Below are positions 1 through 6,318 of a stretch of DNA of 32,711 nt, in pieces. The stretch lies in NCBI GenBank assembly GCA_022652985.1, contig JALCRY010000028.1, positions 1 through 32,711 on the forward strand. Reading direction: 5' to 3'. Made by a program: the position numbers and the translations under genes. The stretch comes from Eubacteriaceae bacterium. GTDB taxonomy: Bacteria > Bacillota > Clostridia > Peptostreptococcales > Anaerovoracaceae. The notes beneath the pieces were generated by a model, which searched no databases, was not told the DNA's origin, and saw nothing but the letters and a program-made list of their open reading frames with translations. Each line of letters starts with the position of its first letter. Positions within the stretch are counted from its first letter, which is position 1.

Positions 1-121
1 TCAATCACTTTCCTTTCTTTGCCTCCTCTCAGTGTGATACTGATAGGATAGCATGTCTTGGGTGGAAAGTGACCTAGTTTTCAATGAACCATCTGACCTA
101 TATTTAGATTAGCACAAACAC

Positions 122-150
122 TTGAAATGGTATGACTCACACGCTATAAT
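122..150 (+). promoter_or_regulatory. Sigma-A promoter of the tRNA-Ala gene
   Basis: A -35 box TTGAAA (122-127) and a perfect -10 box TATAAT (145-150) are separated by 17 bp. The expected start point is about 35-40 bp before the mature tRNA. Upstream (1-121) I see no gene. On the minus strand, a GAGGAGG-like stretch near 25-31 could be the ribosome binding site of a gene leaving the left edge, but too little is visible to call it. Confidence 0.8.
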
Positions 151-190
151 AGTAAAGTCAGAAAAACAGTTCAGAAAGACATGACAATGT

Positions 191-266
191 GGGGGATTAG
201 CTCAGCTGGGAGAGCGCGTGGTTCGCAATCACGAGGTCACCGGTTCGATCCCGGTATTCTCCACCA
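191..266 (+). tRNA. tRNA-Ala, anticodon CGC
   Basis: The full cloverleaf can be folded by hand. The 7-bp acceptor stem is 191-197 with 256-262, and includes a G3:U70 wobble (193:260), the alanine identity element. The D-stem is GCTC/GAGC (200-203 with 212-215). The anticodon stem is 217-221/229-233 with loop TTCGCAA, giving anticodon CGC at 224-226 (reads GCG). The T-stem is ACCGG/CCGGT around TTCGATC. The CCA end is encoded (264-266). A tRNA 3' end beside an AT-rich, accessory-looking segment is the classic attachment site of a tyrosine-integrase element, but no integrase is visible in the window. Confidence 0.97.
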
Positions 267-271
267 ACATT

Positions 272-308
272 AAAGCCGTTGATTTCAACACATTCAGCGG
301 CTTTTTTA
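272..308 (+). terminator. Rho-independent terminator after the tRNA
   Basis: The arms AAAGCCGTTGA (272-282) and TCAGCGGCTTT can pair over 11 bp with one G-T wobble. The 3' arm is followed by a run of T. It lies 6 bp after the encoded CCA, so it ends the tRNA transcript. Confidence 0.85.
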
Positions 309-418
309 GTGCTTTCAGAAGCAGCCATAAAGTTCCGATTTGTTCCCATTTGGACCCTAAAATGTTGTACCTAGTGTTGTACCTTTGTTGACTTTTATCA
401 AGTAAATCATGTTGAATC

Positions 419-436
419 GTGTAGATATTTCTACAC
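419..436. repeat. Short perfect inverted repeat GTGTAG-N6-CTACAC
   Basis: Two 6-bp arms (419-424 and 431-436) flank ATATTT. It sits between the tRNA terminator and the terminator of the minus-strand TAC operon. It could be a protein site left from an integrative element; there is no direct evidence for a function. Confidence 0.4.
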
Positions 437-437
437 A

Positions 438-481
438 ATAAAAAAACTCCCCGAAACCGATCTGGCTCTGGGGAGGAGTTA
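438..481 (-). terminator. Rho-independent terminator of the hicA-hicB-secB-like operon
   Basis: Read on the minus strand, a GC-rich hairpin (AACT..CCCC pairing with GGGGAGTT, plus an imperfect inner stem) is followed by seven Ts. It begins 5 bp past the stop codon of the chaperone gene. Confidence 0.75.
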
Positions 482-485
482 TCTA

Positions 486-884
486 CTATTTTATTATTGG
501 TTTAATTTGATCAATACTGAAAAAAGGAATTGTAAGTGGCGGTGCTCCAGCTAACGAAGTAATTGTTTTAACATATGCTTGAATGTAAGGAAATAATAAT
601 TCATATGAACGTACACGTATAATTTCTTTATCCAATCCATTACTGTTCGTAAAAAAACCTGTAATTGTTATTTCCATGTGCATTGGAGATTTTTGATTTT
701 TTTCAGCATCAGTACATGAAATTAATAATTTCATTTCAGCCACTATTTTATTCGGATCTACAGTTGCTTTTGTTTCGTAATTTAAATTAACAGTAAAATT
801 AGTTTTGTCTTTAAACGAAAACTCACAATCAAATGCAATATTGTTAATCACAACATTCTCTAGCGCTAATTTTTTGTCTTCCAT
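486..884 (-). CDS. SecB-like chaperone of a toxin-antitoxin-chaperone (TAC) system
   Basis: A 132-residue protein. Its C-terminal third carries the SecB signature: LFPY at about 97-100, then a helix and an AGAPPLTIPFFSID stretch, corresponding to the 'FPY...GFPPL' region of SecB. The middle is the alternating beta-strand pattern of the SecB fold. SecB normally holds preproteins unfolded for SecA. Firmicutes largely lack housekeeping SecB, so a solitary homologue co-transcribed with a toxin-antitoxin pair is best read as the chaperone of a TAC module, which stabilises its antitoxin (known for the mycobacterial HigBA-SecB module). I chose the ATG at 884 because AAAGGG precedes it by 6 bp. An in-frame ATG at 899 overlaps the hicB stop as ATGA and would add five residues. 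It is last in a three-gene operon. Confident for the fold; the TAC role is inferred from context. Confidence 0.85.
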   Translation of the reverse strand: MEDKKLALENVVINNIAFDCEFSFKDKTNFTVNLNYETKATVDPNKIVAEMKLLISCTDAEKNQKSPMHMEITITGFFTNSNGLDKEIIRVRSYELLFPYIQAYVKTITSLAGAPPLTIPFFSIDQIKPIIK

Positions 885-895
885 TTTATTCCCTT

Positions 896-1387
896 TCATT
901 GTTCTTGAATGCAGTAGGATTTCATTATATTAGTATCTACCGAAAAAACATTCCCATTAAATCCAAAATCATTCATTTTATATTCAAACATTGATTTCAT
1001 AGTTGAAACCGTTTCCGTATAGTAATCATGCATCATCTGCTTCACAGAACCAGCTGCATTCATTGCGACTATAGCATTATTTACGTATTGATTTAAACTA
1101 ATACCTTCACGACCAGCAGCTTGAACAGCTTCTTCGTGAACTGTTTTACCAACTCTAACAACAAATTTCCCGCTATATTCGTTTTCTTTTTTACAAGTCA
1201 CATCAGGAATATCCATTCCGTATTCGTTAGCCGCATTTAACCATTCTTCTTCATTTTCTTTTAATTCTGCTATAGCTTCATCGACAGTTTCCCCTTGTCC
1301 AACACATCCCTTTAAATCTTCGCTTTTCGCAATCCAAAAACAATGGTCTTCATTTTCTGTTTTATATACATTAAATCCATATTTCAT
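896..1387 (-). CDS. hicB: HicB-family antitoxin with RHH DNA-binding domain and C-terminal extension
   Basis: A 163-residue protein in three parts. Residues 1-60 form the HicB partial RNase-H-like fold (KYGFNVYKTE..., then GCVGQGETVDEAIAELKE). Residues about 74-108 are a ribbon-helix-helix/Arc-type domain (FVVRVGKTVHEEAVQAAGRE, then ISLNQYVNNAI). Residues about 109-163 are an extra hydrophobic and aromatic tail that ordinary HicB proteins generally lack. HicB binds and neutralises HicA and represses the operon. The tail is in the right place to be a chaperone-addiction domain recognised by the adjacent SecB-like protein; this is inference from other TAC systems. The ATG overlaps the hicA stop (ATGA), with GGAGG just upstream inside hicA, so translation is probably coupled. 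Confidence 0.9.
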   Translation of the reverse strand: MKYGFNVYKTENEDHCFWIAKSEDLKGCVGQGETVDEAIAELKENEEEWLNAANEYGMDIPDVTCKKENEYSGKFVVRVGKTVHEEAVQAAGREGISLNQYVNNAIVAMNAAGSVKQMMHDYYTETVSTMKSMFEYKMNDFGFNGNVFSVDTNIMKSYCIQEQ

Positions 1388-1638
1388 TGTCCTTCCTCCT
1401 TGATACGATCAAACAAATCCTTTAGCTCTTTTATATATGCTTCTTTAACATGGTTTCCATGTACTGGTATTGGAATAATTACACCAAATTTTTTGTAAAC
1501 TATAAGAATTGGATGATTTCCACCTTTCTTTGTTATGCAGCCATAATGTTTTGCTATTTTTATAATTTCATCATATCGCATATCATTTGGGATTGGTTTA
1601 CGATATAATTTCTCAATAAGCGTCTCTATTCTGCTCAA
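1384..1638 (-). CDS. hicA: HicA-family mRNA-interferase toxin
   Basis: An 84-residue protein with the HicA double-stranded-RNA-binding-like fold. There is an N-terminal helix, then YDEIIKIAKHYGC, the catalytic-histidine region KKGGNHPILIVYKK (His42), a strand with IPIPVHGNHV, and a C-terminal helix. HicA toxins cleave mRNA in a ribosome-independent way and inhibit translation. The only start that fits family length is TTG at 1638, preceded by GGGAGA at good spacing. The weak codon may keep toxin synthesis low relative to the antitoxin. It is the first gene of the operon, directly downstream of the palindromic operator, with hicB overlapping its end. Toxin-first order is usual for hicAB. Confidence 0.9.
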   Translation of the reverse strand: MSRIETLIEKLYRKPIPNDMRYDEIIKIAKHYGCITKKGGNHPILIVYKKFGVIIPIPVHGNHVKEAYIKELKDLFDRIKEEGQ

Positions 1639-1650
1639 AATGTTCTCCCA

Positions 1651-1707
1651 ATTAGTAGTACTATATGTGGTACTACTAATAATATACCTTTAATTATCAT
1701 ATGTAAA
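1651..1707 (-). promoter_or_regulatory. Promoter and palindromic operator of the hicA operon
   Basis: Reading the minus strand, the -35 TTTACA (1702-1707) and -10 TATTAT (1679-1684) are 17 bp apart. A perfect 11-bp inverted repeat, ATTAGTAGTAC (1651-1661) and GTACTACTAAT (1670-1680), overlaps the -10 box and the transcription start. It ends 12 bp before the hicA TTG codon. This is what is expected for autorepression by the ribbon-helix-helix domain of HicB. Confidence 0.8.
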
Positions 1708-1729
1708 CAATTTCGTGCAAAAAACGTCC

Positions 1730-2160
1730 CCGGACCGTGAGCGATCCAAGAATATCTTATTCTATACTAAGAACTGTCGGAAGCTTTTTCGCCAGCAACG
1801 ACTGATCAGCAAACAGCGCGAACGTGGAACAATCCGCCCAGCGATTGTAGCGAAGCTATAGAACTGCAGACAGCTTTTACGCTAGCAGTAGACACCTTTC
1901 GGCTCAAGCCGGGGTGTCCTTGCATAGGACCTTCCTTACACTCTCTTGCTCGTGTGGATAGCTCCGTAAGGGACGCCCGAGAACAAAGCGATTGGCAAGC
2001 GGCCCGAACGTGAGACAGGCCATTGCAATTCCAACGATTGTAAGGCTTTTTACCATGTAGGAAACTTGGTGTCAATCTGTGGATTGCCCCGATTTTGTCC
2101 AACTTCAACATATCCATGTTGTTCCTATTTAACAATATTTCTCTTAATTACTTAGTTCTC
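1730..2160. other. Gene-free segment with possible structured non-coding RNA
   Basis: About 430 bp, more GC-rich than its AT-rich surroundings, with no convincing protein gene. It contains a strong nested hairpin (GACACC 1891-1896 with GGTGTC 1913-1918, enclosing CGGCT/AGCCG). It also has two diverged copies of a module, near 1780-1860 and 1960-2045. Each has GCGAACGTG or CCGAACGTG followed by a CAA...CCA.CGATTGTA string (plus strand). The pattern suggests a folded RNA or an old duplication. Neither the family nor the coding strand can be decided by eye. Large ornate RNAs are known from Firmicute phages and islands near tRNA genes, but I do not recognise a specific one. Confidence 0.3.
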
Positions 2161-2435
2161 TCAAGTTTCTCAAAATAATGCGCCGGCAAACATGATAAGC
2201 ACACATACAGGTAACATAGATTACTTGGTTCATCATGTTCTATACAGCAAGAGCCAATTGATACTCCTATTAACTTGGCAAAATATTCAATGGTGAGTGG
2301 AAAAAACCGTTCGTACTTATCATACGCTAAGCTGTATCATACAATTGAAATGATCATCAACCCGCTGCTGTCTTAGCAGGGAAAAGACACAGTGCGTAGT
2401 TATTACTTTTTTTAGAGAGGGAGGTTCAGGTTATT
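2161..2435. other. Non-coding leader upstream of the Ltp-like gene
   Basis: An AT-rich, non-coding stretch. It presumably carries the promoter of the downstream gene, but no clean -35/-10 pair stands out. TTGATA near 2258 with an AT-rich region about 17 bp later is one weak option. A GC-rich small hairpin (CCCGCTGCTGTCTTAGCAGGG-like) lies near 2360-2381. The ribosome binding site GGGAGG is at about 2418-2424. Confidence 0.3.
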
Positions 2436-3026
2436 ATGAAAAGCAAAGAAGAAAAGTTACAGTTAAAGCTTGCAAACGAACAGGCAAAGAAACAGAAAAA
2501 AGCTATACAGGGAAGCAAACCAGTATATAAGAAATGGTGGTTTTATGTCATTATTGTATTTGCGATTATTGTTATAGCAGGAATAGCGGGTTCTGGAAGC
2601 AGTTCTGATACTTCAAGTCCCGATTCTGGAAGCAGCACAACTACAAGCGAATCATCCAGTACAAATTCAAGCGATAGCAATAGTGATTCGAGCGAAAGTG
2701 AAATGACAACAGCTCAGGAAAACGCTTATCAATCAGCACAGGATTATATCAGCTCTATGCCATTCTCAAGAAGAGGATTAGTGGATCAGCTTTCCAGTGA
2801 TGCAGGTGAAGGATACGATAGAGAAGACGCCGTATATGCAGTAAACCTTCTTGAAAAGAATGGAGAAGTAAATTGGAAAGAGCAAGCATATCTATCCGCT
2901 AAAAGTTATTTAGAGTCAGGTTCATTCTCATTGAATGGTTTAATAGATCAGCTTGAAAGCAGTGCTGGAGAAAAATTCACACATAAGCAGGCAGTATACG
3001 GGGCTAAGAAAGCATATAACGAATAA
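2436..3026 (+). CDS. Membrane-anchored protein with two Ltp-family (superinfection-exclusion type) repeats
   Basis: A 196-residue protein. A charged Lys/Gln-rich cytosolic N-terminus (1-33) is followed by one transmembrane helix (about 35-51, WWFYVIIVFAIIVIAGIAG), a Ser/Thr/Asp linker (52-92), and two tandem copies of a roughly 45-residue helical repeat. The repeats are ENAYQSAQDYI...DAVYAVNLL (95-139) and EQAYLSAKSYL...QAVYGAKKAY (149-194). These match the host-cell-surface-exposed lipoprotein (Ltp) repeat. The best-studied member, from a Streptococcus thermophilus phage, sits outside the membrane and blocks injection of other phage DNA. This protein has a transmembrane anchor instead of a lipobox. 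Ltp-like repeats also occur in chromosomal proteins of unknown role, so the anti-phage function is an inference supported by the neighbouring TAC module. Confidence 0.75.
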   Translation: MKSKEEKLQLKLANEQAKKQKKAIQGSKPVYKKWWFYVIIVFAIIVIAGIAGSGSSSDTSSPDSGSSTTTSESSSTNSSDSNSDSSESEMTTAQENAYQSAQDYISSMPFSRRGLVDQLSSDAGEGYDREDAVYAVNLLEKNGEVNWKEQAYLSAKSYLESGSFSLNGLIDQLESSAGEKFTHKQAVYGAKKAYNE

Positions 3027-3031
3027 ATAGA

Positions 3032-3268
3032 ATGTTACTAAGATGCATTGAAATATGTGAAAATACAAAAAGAGAAAGAGCGGCACTTCCTATGAATGAT
3101 CCAACCGGTGCCGCAGAAATAGGTTTACTCCAAGCATTAGCGGATCAGAACTGGATAATTATTAATCATCTTGCCAGGATGGATAAAGCGATAATATCAT
3201 ACTGCGTAAATAAGGCATGCATGGCTGATTCTGGTAAAAAACACGAGCGTGTGAAATTCTTTCTGTAA
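3032..3268 (+). CDS. Small protein of unknown function
   Basis: A 78-residue reading frame that begins 6 bp after the Ltp-like stop codon and ends before a strong terminator. That suggests co-transcription. No good ribosome binding site precedes its ATG, so it would depend on coupling. The composition is protein-like, with a NDPTGAAEIGLLQAL stretch and an amphipathic helix INHLARMDKAI. Loose similarity to short phage regulatory proteins came to mind but cannot be supported. It may be a truncated remnant. Confidence 0.4.
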   Translation: MLLRCIEICENTKRERAALPMNDPTGAAEIGLLQALADQNWIIINHLARMDKAIISYCVNKACMADSGKKHERVKFFL

Positions 3269-3351
3269 CCATGTCTTATATGATCATCAAGAAATATTTT
3301 AGACGCCTCTTTTCCGGCGGCGAACTTTCGACAGCGAAATAACATAAAAAT

Positions 3352-3399
3352 AATGCATGTCAGTGCAGTTCAACATGGCTGTACCGACATGCATTTTTC
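3352..3399 (+). terminator. Strong terminator after the Ltp-like operon
   Basis: The arms AATGCATGTC (3352-3361) and GACATGCATT (3386-3395) form a 10-bp stem. An inner GTGCAG/CTGTAC stem extends it, and it ends in TTTTT. A-rich sequence on the 5' side means it may also work in reverse. It is the last feature of the AT-rich segment and approximates its right edge. Confidence 0.85.
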
Positions 3400-3600
3400 A
3401 ACCGTATGATCCGACAGCATGACGGAATGCACCATAGATCCCTTCTCTGTTTTTGATAGGGCAGAAAATCTTAGCCAGCTAAAGGGCTTGCAACAACGCC
3501 ACAGGAAACGAGGAAACTCTCCTCTGACTTCAGTATTTTGCTTCGGTATCCAGGGACCGTGATGCGGAGCTTAGGTATGTGTGCTTTTCATTTGTCTTTT
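3400..3600. other. Gene-free region, nothing recognised
   Basis: About 200 bp between the island terminator and the promoter of the tannase-like gene. Base composition is already that of the host side. I looked for the tRNA-Ala 3'-end sequence (a second attachment site) and for riboswitch cores and found neither. No reading frame is convincing. Confidence 0.3.
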
Positions 3601-3621
3601 CAGGTTTCCGCCGTGCCCTTG

Positions 3622-3630
3622 TGCTATAAT
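3622..3630 (+). promoter_or_regulatory. Extended -10 promoter of the tannase-like gene
   Basis: TGC followed by TATAAT (3625-3630) makes a good extended -10 element. No clear -35 is visible. The leader is about 50 nt and ends in a strong GGGAGGAG ribosome binding site at about 3673-3680. Confidence 0.6.
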
Positions 3631-3688
3631 CCAATTAATGTGATGGGTTGATACATCGCTGCTGTATGCAGCAGGGAGGAGACATAAA

Positions 3689-5536
3689 ATGAAGACCCGA
3701 AAAATCTTATTTGCAGCATCTCTTGCTGTATGCATTACTGCGGTATGCTGCGCCTGCGGAAGTTCAGGCTCGGATGTCACGAATACTTCAGCAGTAAAAT
3801 CAATGATAAGCGACTACAGCCAGGACTCGTCATCACTGACATTCAGCAAGGCAAAATGGAAATACGATTCGTCGAACGACGTCTATTACAGGATCGGGAT
3901 CGGTTACTGCAGCGACCCGGCGACGACATCATACGAGACCATGGGCATCTATGTCCCTGGCAAATACATGACCGGAAAGAAAAACAGTGACGGAACTTAT
4001 ACCTGTACTGTCAGTGATAAAGGCAAAGTCAAGGGCTACACAGCTTCGACCGCGCCTATCGTTTTTCCTGTCAACACACCGGGCTATTCCGCGCAGGCTG
4101 CGCCGACTTCGTATTCATACAGTAATATAAAAAAATATATGAAAGCTGGATTCGTCTATGTCGAGGCGGGAATGCGCGGCAAGGCCAACGGCACGGGCAG
4201 TAATAAATTCGCGGGCGGTGCTCCATGGGGCGTCACCGATCTCAAGGCGGCAGTGAGATATTACCGCTTCAACTCCTCGAAACTCCCGGGCAATACAGAC
4301 AGCATCTTCACGTTTGGCCACAGCGGAGGCGGAGCGCAGAGCAGCGTCATGGGAGCGAGCGGCGACAGCTCAATGTACTTCGATTACCTCACTTCGATCG
4401 GCTCAGCGATGTACGACAAAGACAAGAATTACATCTCCGACGCGATATGCGGCGCTATGTGCTGGTGTCCTATTACCGCACTTGATCAGGCAGACGAGGC
4501 GTACGAATGGAACATGGGCCAATTCTCTTCGAGCGGCACGAGAAGCAACAGCAAGTGGACCTCACTCCTGTCCGACGACCTTGCGGGTGAATACGCTTCT
4601 TATATAAATGATTTGAAGCTCCAGGACAGCAGCGGGAATGCGCTCACACTCGAAAAGAGCAGCAGCGGCATCTACCTCAAGGGGTCGTATTACGATTACA
4701 TACTTAAGGTGATACAAAAGTCGCTCAACAATTTCCTGCAGGATACCAGCTTTCCGTACACTGCAAGCGCCTCGCAGACAAATGCAGGAATGGCAATGGG
4801 CGCTCCGTCGGGAATGAGCGGCAGTGCACCGTCTGGAATTAGCAGCATGCCGGGCAGATCTTCATCCGGCAGTTCATCGGGAAGCGCCGACGGCAAAACA
4901 TACAAAACAGCCAAAGCTTACATCAAATCGCTTAATTCCGATGTGACATGGATCAAATATAATGAGGATAAGAATACCGTAACGATCCTGAATCTCCGGG
5001 GATTCGTGAAAACGTGCAAGACAGCGAGCAAGGATGTCGGTGCCTTTGATGCTCTCGACAGGTCGCAGGCGGAAAACGATGAGTTCGGAACGTTGAAACA
5101 TGATACACTTCATTTTGATGCGAACATGTCGAAGCTCCTCACGGACAATGCTTCGAAGTACAGCAAAAAGAGCGGCTGGAAATCGTCGTATGTTTCGGCT
5201 TACAAGAAGGACCGCACATATAAGGATTCCGCGGGACACAAGAGTGCATACCGCGTGAACATGTACAACCCTATGTATTACCTCTGCAGCTATTATGACG
5301 GTTACGGCACCTCGGATGTCGCAAAATACTGGAGGATCAATACAGGCATTGAGCAGGGAGATACTGCGCTCACGACTGAGACCAATCTCGCTCTCGCGCT
5401 GAAACAGAATGACAGCGTAAAGAGCGTGGCGCTCACAACTGTCTGGGCACAGGGCCACACACAGGCAGAGCGTACGGGAAATGCCGACAGTAATTTTATA
5501 AAGTGGGTCAATAAAAGTCTCAGCAGTAACGACTGA
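3689..5536 (+). CDS. Tannase-like (subtype A) alpha/beta-hydrolase lipoprotein
   Basis: A 615-residue predicted lipoprotein. The signal peptide has a Cys cluster (AVCCACGSS), with the lipidated Cys probably Cys23 or nearby. The alpha/beta-hydrolase nucleophile elbow is GHSGGGA (Ser212). It is followed by the CPITALDQADEAYEWNMGQF stretch typical of bacterial tannases, which hydrolyse galloyl or other phenolic esters. A likely catalytic acid is Asp558 (IEQGDTALTTE) and the His is His590 (AQGHTQAE). A Gly/Ser/Met/Pro-rich segment (about 364-401) interrupts the fold, perhaps in the lid region. The length is near that of Lactobacillus TanA. Outer-face anchoring suggests use of plant polyphenol esters. 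Some related feruloyl-esterase-like hydrolases have other substrates, so the exact substrate is uncertain. It is monocistronic, with its own promoter and terminator. Confidence 0.8.
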   Translation: MKTRKILFAASLAVCITAVCCACGSSGSDVTNTSAVKSMISDYSQDSSSLTFSKAKWKYDSSNDVYYRIGIGYCSDPATTSYETMGIYVPGKYMTGKKNSDGTYTCTVSDKGKVKGYTASTAPIVFPVNTPGYSAQAAPTSYSYSNIKKYMKAGFVYVEAGMRGKANGTGSNKFAGGAPWGVTDLKAAVRYYRFNSSKLPGNTDSIFTFGHSGGGAQSSVMGASGDSSMYFDYLTSIGSAMYDKDKNYISDAICGAMCWCPITALDQADEAYEWNMGQFSSSGTRSNSKWTSLLSDDLAGEYASYINDLKLQDSSGNALTLEKSSSGIYLKGSYYDYILKVIQKSLNNFLQDTSFPYTASASQTNAGMAMGAPSGMSGSAPSGISSMPGRSSSGSSSGSADGKTYKTAKAYIKSLNSDVTWIKYNEDKNTVTILNLRGFVKTCKTASKDVGAFDALDRSQAENDEFGTLKHDTLHFDANMSKLLTDNASKYSKKSGWKSSYVSAYKKDRTYKDSAGHKSAYRVNMYNPMYYLCSYYDGYGTSDVAKYWRINTGIEQGDTALTTETNLALALKQNDSVKSVALTTVWAQGHTQAERTGNADSNFIKWVNKSLSSND

Positions 5537-5576
5537 GTGACAGGCCGGAAACCGCAATAAACGGATAGAAAACTCG

Positions 5577-5626
5577 AAAGCCCTGCTCCGCGGGATGATC
5601 TCATCTCATGGTACAGGGCTTTTTTA
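5577..5626 (+). terminator. Terminator between convergent genes
   Basis: AAAGCCCTG (5577-5585) pairs with CAGGGCTTT (5614-5622), followed by further Ts. It ends the tannase-like transcript. The opposite-strand operon converges on it and may use it weakly. A second small hairpin CGGCT/AGCCG lies near 5638-5652. Confidence 0.8.
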
Positions 5627-5670
5627 TGCTCACGTTGCGGCTCTTTCAGCCGGTAATTGTTCAGATCGGG

Positions 5671-6300
5671 CTATTCATTTTCCAGTTCGCCTGCATTATA
5701 TGAATCATAGGCCTGCAGTTCATCGATCAGCCTGCTTCTCTGCTGCAGCAAAACATCATGCGCGCACGCATACACCAGAACTATCATTTTCTTTTTGTTT
5801 TTCATGTCAGCGTAAACATCGACATTGCCGCGCCCGATCAGATTTTTATATATTTCCGCACCGACATTATCGCTGCACCCCGCGTAAACATCCTGATATC
5901 TTGCAGGATCCTTTACCAGCGCATTCGGCATCGTCAGGATCGCAAAACAACCCGGTGACTGCCAGTAACGCCCCTCAGCATTTTTCATGCACGACTCATA
6001 CGTATCCTTGAATTCTCTCGCATCTATCTGCGCTGAAACTTCTTTTATCACCTGCAGGCGCTTGCCTTTCAACTGTCTGCCGGCTCCTGTTCTGCCCCGG
6101 TGTATTCTGATATTATTTGCTGCGCCGTTCATATCGGTCTTTACCTTCTTAGCATTCACGACTATTGCCGCACCGCCCTTTTTTGCAGCATCAACGGCCT
6201 TGGGTCCGTATTTATCAACAAAAGGTTTGACAAATTCAGCAACATCCTTCACATCACGGGCCACACGCGATATCTGTTTTATATCTACTTTCTTAGCCAT
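5671..6300 (-). CDS. Unknown protein with degenerate GIY-YIG-like C-terminal domain
   Basis: A 209-residue protein. The N-terminal 110 residues are basic and mostly helical, with several Lys/Arg clusters (for example 50-82). The C-terminal half resembles the GIY-YIG nuclease layout: PGCFAILTM (116-124) in place of 'GIY', then YQDVYAGCSDNVGAEIYKNL (135-154) with YAG in place of 'YIG', then DVYADMKNKKKMIVLVYAC, and SYNAG near the end. The usual catalytic Arg after the YIG strand is not evident, so it may be inactive or a binding domain. It lies 18 bp downstream of a 409-residue unknown protein and is probably its operon partner. The function is not known. The domain assignment is from pattern memory and needs a profile search. 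Confidence 0.7.
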   Translation of the reverse strand: MAKKVDIKQISRVARDVKDVAEFVKPFVDKYGPKAVDAAKKGGAAIVVNAKKVKTDMNGAANNIRIHRGRTGAGRQLKGKRLQVIKEVSAQIDAREFKDTYESCMKNAEGRYWQSPGCFAILTMPNALVKDPARYQDVYAGCSDNVGAEIYKNLIGRGNVDVYADMKNKKKMIVLVYACAHDVLLQQRSRLIDELQAYDSYNAGELENE

Positions 6301-6318
6301 ACTCGTTCCCTCAGCCTC

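Larger units (their letters stand above)
267..3400. mobile_element. AT-rich genomic island beside tRNA-Ala (possible integrative-element remnant)
   Basis: The segment from the tRNA 3' end to the terminator at 3399 is distinctly AT-richer than the rest, apart from its 1730-2050 portion. It codes for a TAC module and an Ltp-like protein and lacks the octamer GCAGTAAT that is common elsewhere in the window. No integrase, transposase or second copy of the tRNA 3' end is found, so the limits and mobility are inferred. Confidence 0.45.

Noticed and set aside
229..438. Minus-strand ORF ending in ...TGIEPVTS
   Set aside because: It is the antisense of the tRNA and its terminator; GIEPVTS is a common false translation of a tRNA 3' half. 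It might include decayed integrase 3' sequence, but this cannot be supported.
1806..2135. Minus-strand 109-residue ORF in the gap between hicA and the Ltp-like gene
   Set aside because: Internal repetition reflects the repeated DNA module; composition (Ser/Arg/Cys-rich) and lack of a ribosome binding site argue against a protein.
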